Assembly (NCBI GenBank): GCA_019057975.1
Contig: JAHLWJ010000105.1
Coordinates: 1 to 13,727 of the forward strand
Direction of reading: 5' to 3'
DNA: 13,727 nt
Source: Promethearchaeota archaeon
GTDB taxonomy: Archaea; Asgardarchaeota; Lokiarchaeia; Sigynarchaeales; SOKP01
The notes under the pieces were generated by a model. That model was not told the DNA's origin, made no database searches, and saw nothing but the letters and a program-made list of their open reading frames with translations. This document shows, piece by piece, positions 1-6,550 of this stretch; the stretch's first letter is position 1, and each line of letters starts with the position of its first letter. The translations under genes were made by a program, and so were the position numbers.

Positions 1-27
1 ATTGGAGAAGAATTAATGAAACAATAA
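1..27 (+). CDS. C-terminal end of a truncated plus-strand gene
   Basis: The first 27 bases read in frame as I-G-E-E-L-M-K-Q followed by TAA, and T-rich tracts follow within ten bases. This fits the last eight codons of a plus-strand gene that begins outside the window. The product cannot be identified from eight residues. The support is the open frame to the window edge plus the terminator-like sequence after the stop, so a chance open frame remains possible. Confidence 0.4.
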   Translation: MGEELMKQ

Positions 28-35
28 TACATGAG

Positions 36-67
36 ATTTTTTTTAGATTTTTCATTTTTTTCATTTT
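36..67 (+). terminator. T-rich terminator-like tracts
   Basis: Three plus-strand T runs of five to eight bases, separated by short AGA/CA spacers, start about ten bases after the stop of the truncated gene at the left edge. Archaeal RNA polymerase terminates at oligo-T in the non-template strand without needing a hairpin, so this fits an intrinsic terminator. No stem-loop is seen. Confidence 0.45.
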
Positions 68-180
68 ATATTGTTTTTGACAGAAACGTCGGAAAGAATA
101 GGTGAAGTTTCCTATAACAAAAAAAAACCTTCTCCACATATTAAGATTACGATTTATTAAACCTACTTACTGCCAAGAGA

Positions 181-226
181 TTTAAATAATAATAATGATA
201 TAATCTTAATAGAAATACGGTAAGGA
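181..226 (+). promoter_or_regulatory. Promoter and SD sequence of the LRR gene
   Basis: A TATA-like box TTTAAATA lies at 181-188, preceded by the purine-rich GAGA expected of a BRE. A second candidate, GATATAAT, lies at 198-205. Counting about 25 bases from the first box puts transcription start near 207-214, giving a leader of about 20 bases. An SD match AAGGA at 222-226 sits five bases before the ATG at 232 and decides that start. The stretch 68-180 holds nothing else I can identify. Confidence 0.5.
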
Positions 227-231
227 ATTTT

Positions 232-1089
232 ATGAGTCGTTCTGGCGTTGAGATCTTATGGGATGATGAGGAAGCTGATGTAGCAGGGTTTATGTTAGAA
301 GCGTGTGGAATAGCCTCTACCGACTTTCTCTTTAATGAAAGAATTTTAACTAGGGAGAATTTTGAAAAAAATTATGAACTCTTCGTCAAAATGGCAGAAA
401 ACCGTGGCTCGAGAAGAGCTCCGTACTTTGTAATTGGTTATTTTGCACTGTTAACTGGTGCAGAAATATCTGAAGAACTTCGAAAAAAAATATTAGAGAT
501 AGCGAAATGGGAACATGAAGAAGGATATTGGCAAGATAAGGATTTTGCTCTCAAGAGAAAGATTTACCTTGAAGACTTTAGTGAGAAAATCCGTATCCAT
601 AAAGCCGGAACAAAGTTACATCCAGCAATCTTTAAGTATAGCGGGAAGGACTTCTCTGAATCGAAAGTCCTTATTGGTGTTAATAATATACTGAGTCTTT
701 ATGAAATTAATGACATAAAGCATGTGAATTTAGATGGGTGGAATTTAACTTCCATTCCGCATGAAATTTTTGAGCTTCAAAATCTTAAGACGTTAAGTTT
801 AGAGTTTAATCAAATATCAGACATTGAAGACGAGATAGCAAACTTAACAGAATTAAAGCATCTTTTTTTAGATTATAATCAACTTAGGTCAATTCCTGAG
901 TCAATTGGGAAATTAAGATCACTTAAAAGCTTAAGTATCACACACAATAATATAGGTAGGTTACCAATCTCATTGAAGAAGCTGAAAAACTTAAAGCATA
1001 TTTATGTAAGAGGAACAAGAATAGACCAAGCACCGAAGTTCCTTAAAGCCTCAAAGCTTGATACCCTCAGCGAGACAATTTATCTTTAA
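232..1089 (+). CDS. Leucine-rich-repeat protein with N-terminal helical domain
   Basis: A soluble 285-residue protein with no signal peptide or membrane span. Residues 1 to about 155 are a charged, mostly helical region with an acidic start and a Trp-rich segment near 92-105 (KWEHEEGYW) that I cannot assign to a named domain. From about residue 164 to 270 there are four to five leucine-rich repeats of about 23 residues, with the pattern L-x-x-L-x-L-x-x-N-x-I/L-x-x-I/L-P, as in the eukaryote-like and SDS22-like LRR class. Such repeats usually form a curved protein-binding surface. Lokiarchaeia and relatives carry many small LRR proteins, sometimes linked to small GTPases, but no GTPase is visible here. 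The ATG has an AAGGA SD five bases upstream and its own promoter. It is monocistronic or followed by the ECF gene. Partner and pathway are unknown. Confidence 0.85.
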   Translation: MSRSGVEILWDDEEADVAGFMLEACGIASTDFLFNERILTRENFEKNYELFVKMAENRGSRRAPYFVIGYFALLTGAEISEELRKKILEIAKWEHEEGYWQDKDFALKRKIYLEDFSEKIRIHKAGTKLHPAIFKYSGKDFSESKVLIGVNNILSLYEINDIKHVNLDGWNLTSIPHEIFELQNLKTLSLEFNQISDIEDEIANLTELKHLFLDYNQLRSIPESIGKLRSLKSLSITHNNIGRLPISLKKLKNLKHIYVRGTRIDQAPKFLKASKLDTLSETIYL

Positions 1090-1125
1090 AAAAAAAAAAA
1101 ATGGATTATTTTATTATTATTTTTC
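1087..1125 (+). terminator. A14 run followed by T-rich tract after the LRR gene
   Basis: The LRR stop codon runs straight into a homopolymer of fourteen A (1088-1101), followed by a T-rich stretch at about 1108-1125 broken by single A residues. The T-rich part could end the LRR transcript by the archaeal oligo-T mechanism. Evidence is weak because the T runs are short (three to five bases). Confidence 0.3.
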
Positions 1126-1170
1126 AACTATTAAATGACATTACTGTCACAAAGAATAGGACAATATTCC

Positions 1171-1232
1171 TATAAATTTTTAAAAATTGAGATATTTATA
1201 TCTATATTCCCTAAATATAAAATTTTTGAGAT
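1171..1232 (+). promoter_or_regulatory. Possible promoter and SD of the ECF S-component gene
   Basis: Two TATA-like boxes are visible, TATAAAT at 1171-1177 and the small inverted repeat GATATTTATATC at 1191-1202. The second would place transcription start near 1220, just before an SD-like GAGAT at 1228-1232. If either is used, the ATG at 1135 lies upstream of the transcript start and cannot be the start codon. In this AT-rich sequence such boxes are common by chance. Confidence 0.35.
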
Positions 1233-1239
1233 AATTTTT

Positions 1240-1887
1240 TTGGAGAACGTGGAAACGCAATCTATAAAGGAAGAAAAAGATTTAGTTGATAATGTAGATT
1301 TAGAAAGAGAAAAAGAAAATTCTTCCGTTTGGCTTGAGAAGCAATCTTTTCGAATTGCCTTAGTGAGCACATTTACAGCATTAGCAATTGTATTGGGATA
1401 TTTATTGGTATACATGCCTAATATAGAGTTATTTACTCTTACAATATTTTTATCAGGCTTTATCTTAGGGAAAAGAGATGGAATGATTGTTGGGTTTTTA
1501 AGTTCTTTAATTTTTTGTTTTTTCAATCCCTTTGGCGCTTCTTTACCGCTTTTAGCTTTTCAACTAACACATTATTCATTAACAGGATTATTAGGAGCTT
1601 TGATTAATGACTTTCTAAATAAAAGGAGTTTCTTTACATTCGACGAAGATTTATATAAAGGTCCTGTGATGGTTATATTTGGAATCCTAGGAGCTATAAT
1701 TACCATTAGTTTTCAAGTTTTTTCATCTCTAGTCTATGTTTTTACGTTTTACGATTCAATAGAAGATTTTTTGCCATATTTCATTATTGGAATCCCTTTT
1801 ACAATAACACACATTATTGGGAATACACTTGGATTTATTTTCATTTTACCTGGATTAGTTTATCTAATTCATAATATGCTTCATTAA
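1240..1887 (+). CDS. Probable ECF transporter S component (substrate-binding membrane protein)
   Basis: A membrane protein with a hydrophilic acidic/lysine N-terminus (about 35 residues) and then five or six hydrophobic segments. The first begins near residue 37 (FRIALVSTFTALAIV). A loop rich in Gly (SGFILGKRDG), then Asn-Pro-Phe-Gly at residues 96-99 and a Gln in the next span, resemble the S components of energy-coupling-factor importers, which bind vitamins or metals and dock onto a shared T subunit and two ATPases. Those partners are not in the window and the substrate cannot be read. The start is uncertain. The frame is open to an ATG at 1135, but that extension encodes only an I/F/K/Y-rich stretch typical of non-coding AT-rich DNA and has no SD. 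TTG 1240 has GAGAT seven bases upstream. GTG 1249 has GGAG only three bases upstream. Length from 1240 is 215 residues, near the family norm. Confidence 0.7.
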   Translation: MENVETQSIKEEKDLVDNVDLEREKENSSVWLEKQSFRIALVSTFTALAIVLGYLLVYMPNIELFTLTIFLSGFILGKRDGMIVGFLSSLIFCFFNPFGASLPLLAFQLTHYSLTGLLGALINDFLNKRSFFTFDEDLYKGPVMVIFGILGAIITISFQVFSSLVYVFTFYDSIEDFLPYFIIGIPFTITHIIGNTLGFIFILPGLVYLIHNMLH

Positions 1888-1900
1888 TAAAGAATAAAGT

Positions 1901-2053
1901 TCAAAAAATAGCAAGTAAAGCTATAGTAGAAGGAAGCATCATTACAATTAAAATTATTAGACATATAACAAAGCATCTACTCCTTTTTTTCTCATCTTGA
2001 TTTTTTTCATCAATTTCAATATCATCTAGTTCTCTATTCAGATTGGAGTCCAT
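1901..2053 (-). CDS. Small single-span membrane protein at the operon end (50 aa)
   Basis: An ATG at 2053 opens a 50-codon frame ending in TGA at 1901. Residues 1-26 are strongly charged (acidic, then Lys-Lys-Arg-Ser-Arg), and residues 27-50 form one hydrophobic helix with a Pro at 41, so an N-in, tail-anchored topology is expected. It lies 74 bases after uL15 on the same strand, where archaea normally have secY. Length and layout recall the archaeal Sec61-beta/SecG subunit, but I do not see the conserved Gly-Leu-x-Arg-Tyr type motif of that family, so I do not assign it. The SD is weak (GAG about nine bases upstream). The stop lies 13 bases from the stop of the convergent ECF gene. The clean charged-then-hydrophobic organisation argues that it is real, but a chance ORF is possible. 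Confidence 0.6.
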   Translation of the reverse strand: MDSNLNRELDDIEIDEKNQDEKKRSRCFVICLIILIVMMLPSTIALLAIF

Positions 2054-2127
2054 TTTATTATCTCTATAAAGTAATTATGTCGAAAAATTTAATCTAAGAA
2101 GTAGATATTAAAATTAAATTGAGTCAA

Positions 2128-2607
2128 TTATTTTATTTCTGAAAGTAAATTTATTTGTCCACCAGCCGCTTCGATTTTCTCAACAGCTCTTTTGGAGGCA
2201 TTCTTAACAGATATATTAATTTTTTTATTAATTTCTCCACGCCCTAATACTTTCTGTACATTAATATCATTTAAATTAATACTATAGGTATTTCCAGATT
2301 TGGAAGCTTTATTTTCTATAACTAGAGCTTCAATTTTATGATCCAAATCTTTAACATTTAGAGTATTTACTTGATAAATTCGGGTTATATCTTGAGGTCT
2401 CTTAAAGCCTTTTTTTCCCATATCCCAATCAGGATCTGGAAATCCTAATTCTTTTTGTTTTAAGTAATAACTCTTTTTACTTTTTTTCCATTGAGTCGTT
2501 TTACCCCTCCCAACGCGTTGTCCAGATTTCCTATGCTGTCCTACTCTACCATACCCATGTGTTCTCGTGCCTCTCATTTTCCTTACTTTTCTATCATGAT
2601 TTCTCAT
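2128..2607 (-). CDS. rpl15: Large-subunit ribosomal protein uL15 (L15)
   Basis: A 50S protein that packs against 23S rRNA and joins domains late in assembly. The basic N-terminus with HGYGRVGQHRKSGQRVGRG at about residues 17-35 is the Gly/Arg-rich rRNA-binding extension of uL15. The segment G-F-P-D-P-D-W-D-M-G-K-K-G-F-K-R-P is typical of the archaeal and eukaryotic form. The C-terminal part (about 75-159) has the L15/L18e fold ending in an A-V-E-K-I-E-A-A-G-G motif. At 159 residues it is of normal archaeal length. The ATG at 2607 has AAGGA five bases upstream and GGTGA slightly further. It is the last ribosomal gene of the operon, 20 bases after uL30. Confidence 0.97.
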   Translation of the reverse strand: MRNHDRKVRKMRGTRTHGYGRVGQHRKSGQRVGRGKTTQWKKSKKSYYLKQKELGFPDPDWDMGKKGFKRPQDITRIYQVNTLNVKDLDHKIEALVIENKASKSGNTYSINLNDINVQKVLGRGEINKKINISVKNASKRAVEKIEAAGGQINLLSEIK

Positions 2608-2627
2608 TTGTTTCCTTCACCTACTCA

Positions 2628-3152
2628 TTATATCATTTTATAAATTAAATCATTTATGTAATGCCCAACATATCCAAGCGTACCGCCTTCAGCGTAATGT
2701 TTTTTTATTGTACCTCGATATCCTTTTCTTGGGGGGTGTAAGCGGAATACAGGTTTAATTTTATGTATTTCTTTTTCTCGAAATTGTATCTCTCCATTAA
2801 GCAATGCTTTTGAAAGTTCTTTAAATGTTTTAAAATCTGTTACGTTTTTTAAATGCTCTTCTGTGAGTGGTCTATTCCCCTCAACCCTTCCCCTTACTCT
2901 TAATAACCTAACTAATGTTTTATCATCAATTTCTCCATAGGTTATATAGTCTTTACATTTTATAAGCATTCCTCTATAGCTCTTTGTTCCCCAAATGAGA
3001 ACTCCATGATTTACTTTATGCATTCTAAGCATTTTAAGAGTGTCAAGATTTTTGCGCTTCATACCAGGTGCACCTCTTATACGAATTGCAAAGTAGAGCT
3101 TTGGGACATATTCAGTTTCTTTTGACTTGATTTTCTTTTTTACCATTGCCAT
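2628..3152 (-). CDS. rpl30: Large-subunit ribosomal protein uL30 (L30)
   Basis: A 50S protein of the archaeal long type (about 150-175 residues, against 60 in bacteria). The conserved core F-A-I-R-I-R-G-A-P-G, then L-K-M-L-R-M-H-K-V-N-H-G-V, is the uL30 ferredoxin-like fold. The C-terminal part ends with a basic F-R-L-H-P-P-R-K-G-Y segment characteristic of the archaeal/eukaryotic protein. The frame is open to an ATG at 3200 inside uS5, but that would add a non-conserved hydrophobic leader. I chose the ATG at 3152, five bases after GGTG. The ATGs at 3167 and 3146 are alternatives. Length from 3152 is 174 residues. The gene follows the uS5 stop by 19 bases, so translation is probably coupled. 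Confidence 0.95.
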   Translation of the reverse strand: MAMVKKKIKSKETEYVPKLYFAIRIRGAPGMKRKNLDTLKMLRMHKVNHGVLIWGTKSYRGMLIKCKDYITYGEIDDKTLVRLLRVRGRVEGNRPLTEEHLKNVTDFKTFKELSKALLNGEIQFREKEIHKIKPVFRLHPPRKGYRGTIKKHYAEGGTLGYVGHYINDLIYKMI

Positions 3153-3171
3153 ATTAGCACCACTCATTTTC

Positions 3172-3786
3172 TTATATATTAAAGTTAAATTTATGAGCAT
3201 TTTTTAAGGCATCATAAGTTGCCTTTACAAGGTTTTCACTTGTTCGAGTATCGCCAAATGTTTTACTCCAGATATCTTCAATTCCACATAATCTTAAAAC
3301 TTGTTTTACCTTATCAGCACATGCTAATCCCACACCAACAGGAGCGGGAATAAGTTGTATCCGAACTGAACCGCATTTACCTTTTACTTTAAAAGGAATA
3401 CTATGAGTCCCTCCACATCCACATTCTTTGCTTCCACAACCTCTAAGTACTGGTATGATAGAAAGTTTCGCTTTGTCAATTGCTTTCCTTATTGCAGGTC
3501 CAACTTCACGGCTCTTACCTGAGCTAATACCAATAAATCCGTCAGTTCCTACGATTACAACAGCTTTGAATTTGCTACGTTGGCCACTTGCTGTCATTTG
3601 TTGAACCATAGCAATATTTATGACATCCTCTTTGATCTGTGGAAGTAATGTATTAATAATTTCTTTTTCCTTTACTACTAGATTATTTTGATAAATTTTA
3701 TCTAAAGTAATTAGCCCTTGTTTAACTAATTCTCCTAACCGGGTTTTTGGGAGCCATTCTTCTTCAATCTTTCTTAATCGACTCAT
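3172..3786 (-). CDS. rps5: Small-subunit ribosomal protein uS5 (S5)
   Basis: A 30S protein near the mRNA entry site that contributes to decoding accuracy. Residues about 50-115 form the N-terminal S5 double-stranded-RNA-binding-like domain (ASGQRSKFKAVVIVG, then GFIGISSGKSREVGPAI). A Cys-rich link, R-G-C-G-S-K-E-C-G-C-G-G-T-H-S-I-P-F at 116-132, is typical of archaeal/eukaryotic S5, with cysteines at 117, 122, 124 and 138. The C-terminal S5 domain follows (S-V-R-I-Q-L-I-P-A-P, ending near 195). At 204 residues it is of normal archaeal length. The ATG at 3786 has GTGAT six bases upstream. It follows uL18 by 15 bases. Confidence 0.97.
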   Translation of the reverse strand: MSRLRKIEEEWLPKTRLGELVKQGLITLDKIYQNNLVVKEKEIINTLLPQIKEDVINIAMVQQMTASGQRSKFKAVVIVGTDGFIGISSGKSREVGPAIRKAIDKAKLSIIPVLRGCGSKECGCGGTHSIPFKVKGKCGSVRIQLIPAPVGVGLACADKVKQVLRLCGIEDIWSKTFGDTRTSENLVKATYDALKNAHKFNFNI

Positions 3787-3801
3787 TTCTAATCACATAA
3801 T

Positions 3802-4395
3802 TTAAGCATTATTTTCTATCTTTTTTATAGAATCTGAAAAAATCTGACTAATTTTCAGTGGATTTACTTTATTCTTATTGAGATAACCAGAAAATATTTG
3901 CTCATAATTTTCTGGATCTTCTGATTTTAATTTTTTTGCGTAATTTTCAATATGAATACCTTTTATTCTTTCCTCTATATTATCAGGAAAAAATTCTTCA
4001 TTATATGGTATTTGTAATTCTGCATCTATTAATCCTTTACAAGCAGCAAGAACTCGATTTCTATGATAAAAAATACCGAGATCAAATATTGCTTCTTGGA
4101 TTTTATTCTTTTTTGCTCTTAATCCTGCTAAGTAACCTGTCAAATAAGATGCTGGGATGTTTCCGGTATTAGCGATCCATCCATAATTTGAAGATAATTC
4201 TTTAGAAAAAGCAGATATTAGAACTTTATCACCACCTAATTTGGATTGGACAATTTGAACCCTTGTATGATTATTTGAAACTCTAATTACTACCCTTAAC
4301 TTTCTTGATTTTAATAACTTTAATCTCTTATGATAATCGGTTTTACCTTTAAATCGTCTTTGGGGTGGTCTTCTATATCTAGGTCCACGTGCCAT
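3802..4395 (-). CDS. rpl18: Large-subunit ribosomal protein uL18 (L18)
   Basis: A 50S protein that, with uL5, holds 5S rRNA in the central protuberance. The basic N-terminus (residues 1-35) contains the archaeal R-R-x-x-x-x-K-T-D-Y-H-K-R-L-x-L-L-K-S motif. The core R-V-V-I-R-V-S-N-N-H is the 5S-binding sheet, followed by Y-L-T-G-Y-L-A-G-L-R-A and A-I-F-D-L-G-I. The C-terminal tail after about residue 135 is the archaeal/eukaryotic extension. Length 197 residues is normal. The ATG at 4395 is three bases after the eL19 stop, with GAGGT nine bases upstream lying inside eL19's last codons, so re-initiation by the same ribosomes is likely. Confidence 0.97.
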   Translation of the reverse strand: MARGPRYRRPPQRRFKGKTDYHKRLKLLKSRKLRVVIRVSNNHTRVQIVQSKLGGDKVLISAFSKELSSNYGWIANTGNIPASYLTGYLAGLRAKKNKIQEAIFDLGIFYHRNRVLAACKGLIDAELQIPYNEEFFPDNIEERIKGIHIENYAKKLKSEDPENYEQIFSGYLNKNKVNPLKISQIFSDSIKKIENNA

Positions 4396-4398
4396 AAT

Positions 4399-4854
4399 CT
4401 ATCTACCTCTTCTTATTAATTCTTTTTCTTTTATATATCGATTTAATTGGGCAACACTTGTGAACATTCCGCCTTTAGCATTTTTATATAATTTCCGATA
4501 ATTTGCAGCTGTGATTAGTTTTCTATCTCTTAATTTTTTCAATTCTCTTCTTAATGGGCGGATTCGCTTAATCCACGCTCTCTTTTTTGGTGTTCTTGCG
4601 TGCTTCGTTCCCTTCCTTTTTCCTAGACCTCTCGCTCTTCCTTTCTTCTTTCTCTCATGTCGAACATTTTTTCTTTGTTTTGAGATACCTTTCTTATATT
4701 TCTTCTGAATTACTCCTTGCTTTATTAAATTGCGTATATCTTCACGTGTAATAGCAAGAGAGATATCTTCAACTAAATACGGATCAAAGTAAACTCTATT
4801 CTCTCCACACTTGAGAATCTCTGCAGCCATTCTTCTCTGTGGCTTTAAATTCAT
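4399..4854 (-). CDS. rpl19e: Large-subunit ribosomal protein eL19 (L19e)
   Basis: An archaeal/eukaryotic-only 50S protein with no bacterial counterpart. It starts L-K-P-Q-R-R-M-A-A-E-I-L-K-C-G-E-N-R-V (residues 3-21), the standard N-terminal helical domain, followed by the very basic linker with G-x-G-K-R-K-G-T-K-H-A-R-T-P-K-K near residues 77-92. It ends in a long helix with Y-R-K-L-Y-K-N-A-K-G-G-M-F. The 151 residues match the archaeal norm. The ATG at 4854 has GAGGA eight bases upstream. The gene lies 22 bases after eL32. In the ribosome it takes part in the inter-subunit contact region. Confidence 0.97.
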   Translation of the reverse strand: MNLKPQRRMAAEILKCGENRVYFDPYLVEDISLAITREDIRNLIKQGVIQKKYKKGISKQRKNVRHERKKKGRARGLGKRKGTKHARTPKKRAWIKRIRPLRRELKKLRDRKLITAANYRKLYKNAKGGMFTSVAQLNRYIKEKELIRRGR

Positions 4855-4876
4855 TTTTATGTTCCTCTAATTTTTC

Positions 4877-5365
4877 TTAATCTCCAATAGAATCTTCTAA
4901 ATCATCGATATCAATAAAATCATCACTTTCTAAATCTGCTATAGGAGCCTCTGCCATTTTTTCTAACATTTCAATTTCTTTTTGTGAGACTCCAAGGTTT
5001 AATATTTTAAAACCTCTTTTTTGGCAGTAATCTGTTAATACAATGCGCTTCTTAGTCCCTAATTTGGCAGAAATTTTTAGCGCATGTTTATTTTTATTTA
5101 AATTTTTTAAATCATCAAATGTAAAAATTAATACTTCTATATACCCAGAGGGATGTAAACCTCTAACTTTTTTTGGACCTCTGTACCCGATTGATGGAGA
5201 TTTGACACCTGATTTCTTTTTCTCTCGAGTTTTTGAGTCAATACCCCTTGCTTTCCTCCAAGAATCCTTTACTCTTTTATATCTCCAGGATTCAACTCGC
5301 CTGAAAGACGGTCTTTTTTTATTAATCTTTTTCCTCAGTTCCATCAATCTCTTATCTTGAACCAT
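4877..5365 (-). CDS. rpl32e: Large-subunit ribosomal protein eL32 (L32e)
   Basis: An archaeal/eukaryotic-only 50S protein. The core is clear: a basic N-terminus with K-R-P-S-F-R-R and the Trp pair at residues 27 and 36, then P-S-I-G-Y-R-G-P-K-K-V-R-G-L-H-P-S-G at about 57-74, and a C-terminal Rossmann-like half ending near residue 130 (F-K-I-L-N-L). About 30 further residues are acidic (runs of Asp and Glu, no basic residues after the Lys at about 136), giving 162 residues where I expect roughly 125-135. This tail is not part of the usual fold. The ATG at 5365 has GAGGT seven bases upstream. It lies 15 bases after uL6. Confidence 0.96.
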   Translation of the reverse strand: MVQDKRLMELRKKINKKRPSFRRVESWRYKRVKDSWRKARGIDSKTREKKKSGVKSPSIGYRGPKKVRGLHPSGYIEVLIFTFDDLKNLNKNKHALKISAKLGTKKRIVLTDYCQKRGFKILNLGVSQKEIEMLEKMAEAPIADLESDDFIDIDDLEDSIGD

Positions 5366-5380
5366 AATGAAAACCTCATT

Positions 5381-5959
5381 TTAAGTAATTTCCCAGGTAA
5401 TATCTTCTCCCAATTGCTTTCGATATAAATAGACCCCATCTTGGAAAACTCTGGGATCTTTTTTTCTTATCCTACACGCTCTTTTAACATTTGCAGCGCT
5501 TTGACCAAGTGTTTCTTTGTCTGGACCAATAAAATAAACATCATCTCCTTTAACTTCCACCTTTACATTATTTGGATATTTAGCCTTTCTCGGGGCTCTT
5601 TCTCCTAAGAAATTTTCAATAAAAATGGTCTGGTTTTTATCATCTACTCGAACACTACAGGGGAAATGGGAATAGGCAATCTTTGAGACGTATTTATAAT
5701 TAGTTTGAACACCTATAATCAGGTTATTAATGATGCTAACTACCGTTTTTATTAATGCTAATGTTCCACTTTTAGGGAAATTAGTCGAAAAAACAACTTT
5801 ATTATCTTTAATTGTAACTTTTATTCCCCTTATATGTGAAAAATCTTTTGTAATATCTCCATTAGAACCTTTAACTCTAATATGATGTCCTCCTTCCAAT
5901 AAAACCTTAACTCCATCAGGAATCTCCAATTCTTCTTTAAAGAACGCTATTTTTACCAT
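5381..5959 (-). CDS. rpl6: Large-subunit ribosomal protein uL6 (L6)
   Basis: A 50S protein made of two copies of the same alpha-beta fold, placed near the factor-binding centre and the sarcin-ricin loop. Residues about 10-85 form the first copy and about 90-180 the second, with H-F-P-C-S-V-R-V and N-F-L-G-E-R-A-P-R-K-A at about 97-125, the archaeal signature. It ends R-V-F-Q-D-G-V-Y-L, also typical of the archaeal/eukaryotic form. The 192 residues are a normal archaeal length. The ATG at 5959 has GAGGTAA six bases upstream. It follows uS8 by 22 bases. Confidence 0.97.
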   Translation of the reverse strand: MVKIAFFKEELEIPDGVKVLLEGGHHIRVKGSNGDITKDFSHIRGIKVTIKDNKVVFSTNFPKSGTLALIKTVVSIINNLIIGVQTNYKYVSKIAYSHFPCSVRVDDKNQTIFIENFLGERAPRKAKYPNNVKVEVKGDDVYFIGPDKETLGQSAANVKRACRIRKKDPRVFQDGVYLYRKQLGEDITWEIT

Positions 5960-5981
5960 TTTTAATTACCTCATAGAATTA

Positions 5982-6365
5982 TTAATAAATATAGCATAAA
6001 GTATGTCCACCTATATTCTTTTCCTCAGCTTCTTTCATTGTCATTATTCCTTCATTTGTAGTAAAAATGATTAATCCTAAACCTGGTGCGGGTAGTAGTC
6101 GTCTTTCCAAAAAATCAAATTGATTAATTTTATAATTCAATCTTATTAAACCAGCACATTCATTAATTCTACCTAGTAATGCTATTTTGAATTTTCCTTG
6201 ACGACCATCATCATATCTTTCAAATTCTCCAATATAGGCATGTCTTTGGAAGATCCTAAGTATCTGTTGAATAACTTTAGACGCTGGACTTATTATAACT
6301 TCTTTTTTACGTGCTCTTTCTGCATTCTTAAGAGCACAACATGTATCTGCGAGTGAATTTACCAA
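5982..6365 (-). CDS. rps8: Small-subunit ribosomal protein uS8 (S8), TTG start
   Basis: A primary 16S-binding protein of the central domain. The N-terminal N-S-L-A-D-T-C-C-A-L-K-N-A-E helix, then K-E-V-I-I-S-P-A-S-K-V, Y-I-G-E-F-E-R-Y-D-D-G-R-Q-G-K-F and the C-terminal T-N-E-G-I-M-T-M-K-E-A motif are uS8 hallmarks. The 127 residues are normal. The start is TTG at 6365: an in-frame TGA lies three codons upstream and no ATG or GTG fits the family N-terminus. AGGATGTGA at 6380-6372, one mismatch from a complete SD, lies six bases before the TTG, a spacing shared with uS14 upstream. An out-of-frame nine-codon ORF with ATG at 6388 overlaps this start and is probably chance. Confidence 0.96.
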   Translation of the reverse strand: MVNSLADTCCALKNAERARKKEVIISPASKVIQQILRIFQRHAYIGEFERYDDGRQGKFKIALLGRINECAGLIRLNYKINQFDFLERRLLPAPGLGLIIFTTNEGIMTMKEAEEKNIGGHTLCYIY

Positions 6366-6400
6366 ACCTTTTCACATCCTTTTGTCATTTTTCTATTTTC

Positions 6401-6550
6401 TTATTCATATCTTTTAAATCCAATATCCTTCCCAATTTCATACATACATCTACGGCATATATTCAAACCATACCTTCTAATTAATCCTCGATGGGTATGA
6501 CAACGTCGACATTCTCTTTGTCCTTTACCATAACGTTTACCTTGTGGAAT
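6401..6550 (-). CDS. rps14: Small-subunit ribosomal protein uS14 (zinc-binding type), apparent AUU start
   Basis: A small 30S head protein of the zinc-ribbon class. The frame reads G-K-R-Y-G-K-G-Q-R-E-C-R-R-C near its start, then H-R-G-L-I-R-R-Y-G-L-N-I-C-R-R-C and G-F-K-R-Y at the end. The four zinc ligands are Cys 14, 17, 32 and 35. It lies between uL5 and uS8 as in other archaea. An in-frame TGA lies six codons upstream of the Gly-Lys-Arg-Tyr, and no ATG, GTG or TTG is available in frame before the conserved core. The best start is ATT at 6550, six bases after a perfect GGTGA at 6561-6557, giving 49 residues against about 50-55 for the family. Alternatively an indel in the A run at 6551-6556 hides a GTG start at 6560. 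The gene itself is not in doubt; the start is. Confidence 0.93.
   Translation of the reverse strand: MPQGKRYGKGQRECRRCHTHRGLIRRYGLNICRRCMYEIGKDIGFKRYE

Noticed and set aside
68..180. Possible RNA gene or regulatory RNA before the LRR gene
   Set aside because: Only a weak five-base inverted repeat (GGAAA/TTTCC near 91-112); no tRNA-like cloverleaf or other structure.
1135..1239. N-terminal extension of the ECF protein from the ATG at 1135
   Set aside because: It encodes only a low-complexity I/F/K/Y stretch, has no SD, and contains the TATA-like boxes.
1170..1526. 118-codon minus-strand ORF
   Set aside because: It lies antisense to the ECF membrane gene and has a lysine/serine-rich composition produced by reading that gene backwards.
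3936..4172. 78-codon plus-strand ORF
   Set aside because: Antisense to uL18, whose protein is conserved along this whole stretch.
4511..4708. 65-codon plus-strand hydrophobic ORF
   Set aside because: Antisense to the basic linker of eL19; its Phe/Leu richness mirrors Lys/Arg codons.
5043..5360. 105-codon plus-strand ORF
   Set aside because: Antisense to eL32 and without recognisable motif or SD.
6359..6388. Nine-codon ORF M-T-K-G-C-E-K-V-W overlapping the uS8 start
   Set aside because: No SD in front of its ATG and no family support; listed only as a possible competitor in the uS8 finding.
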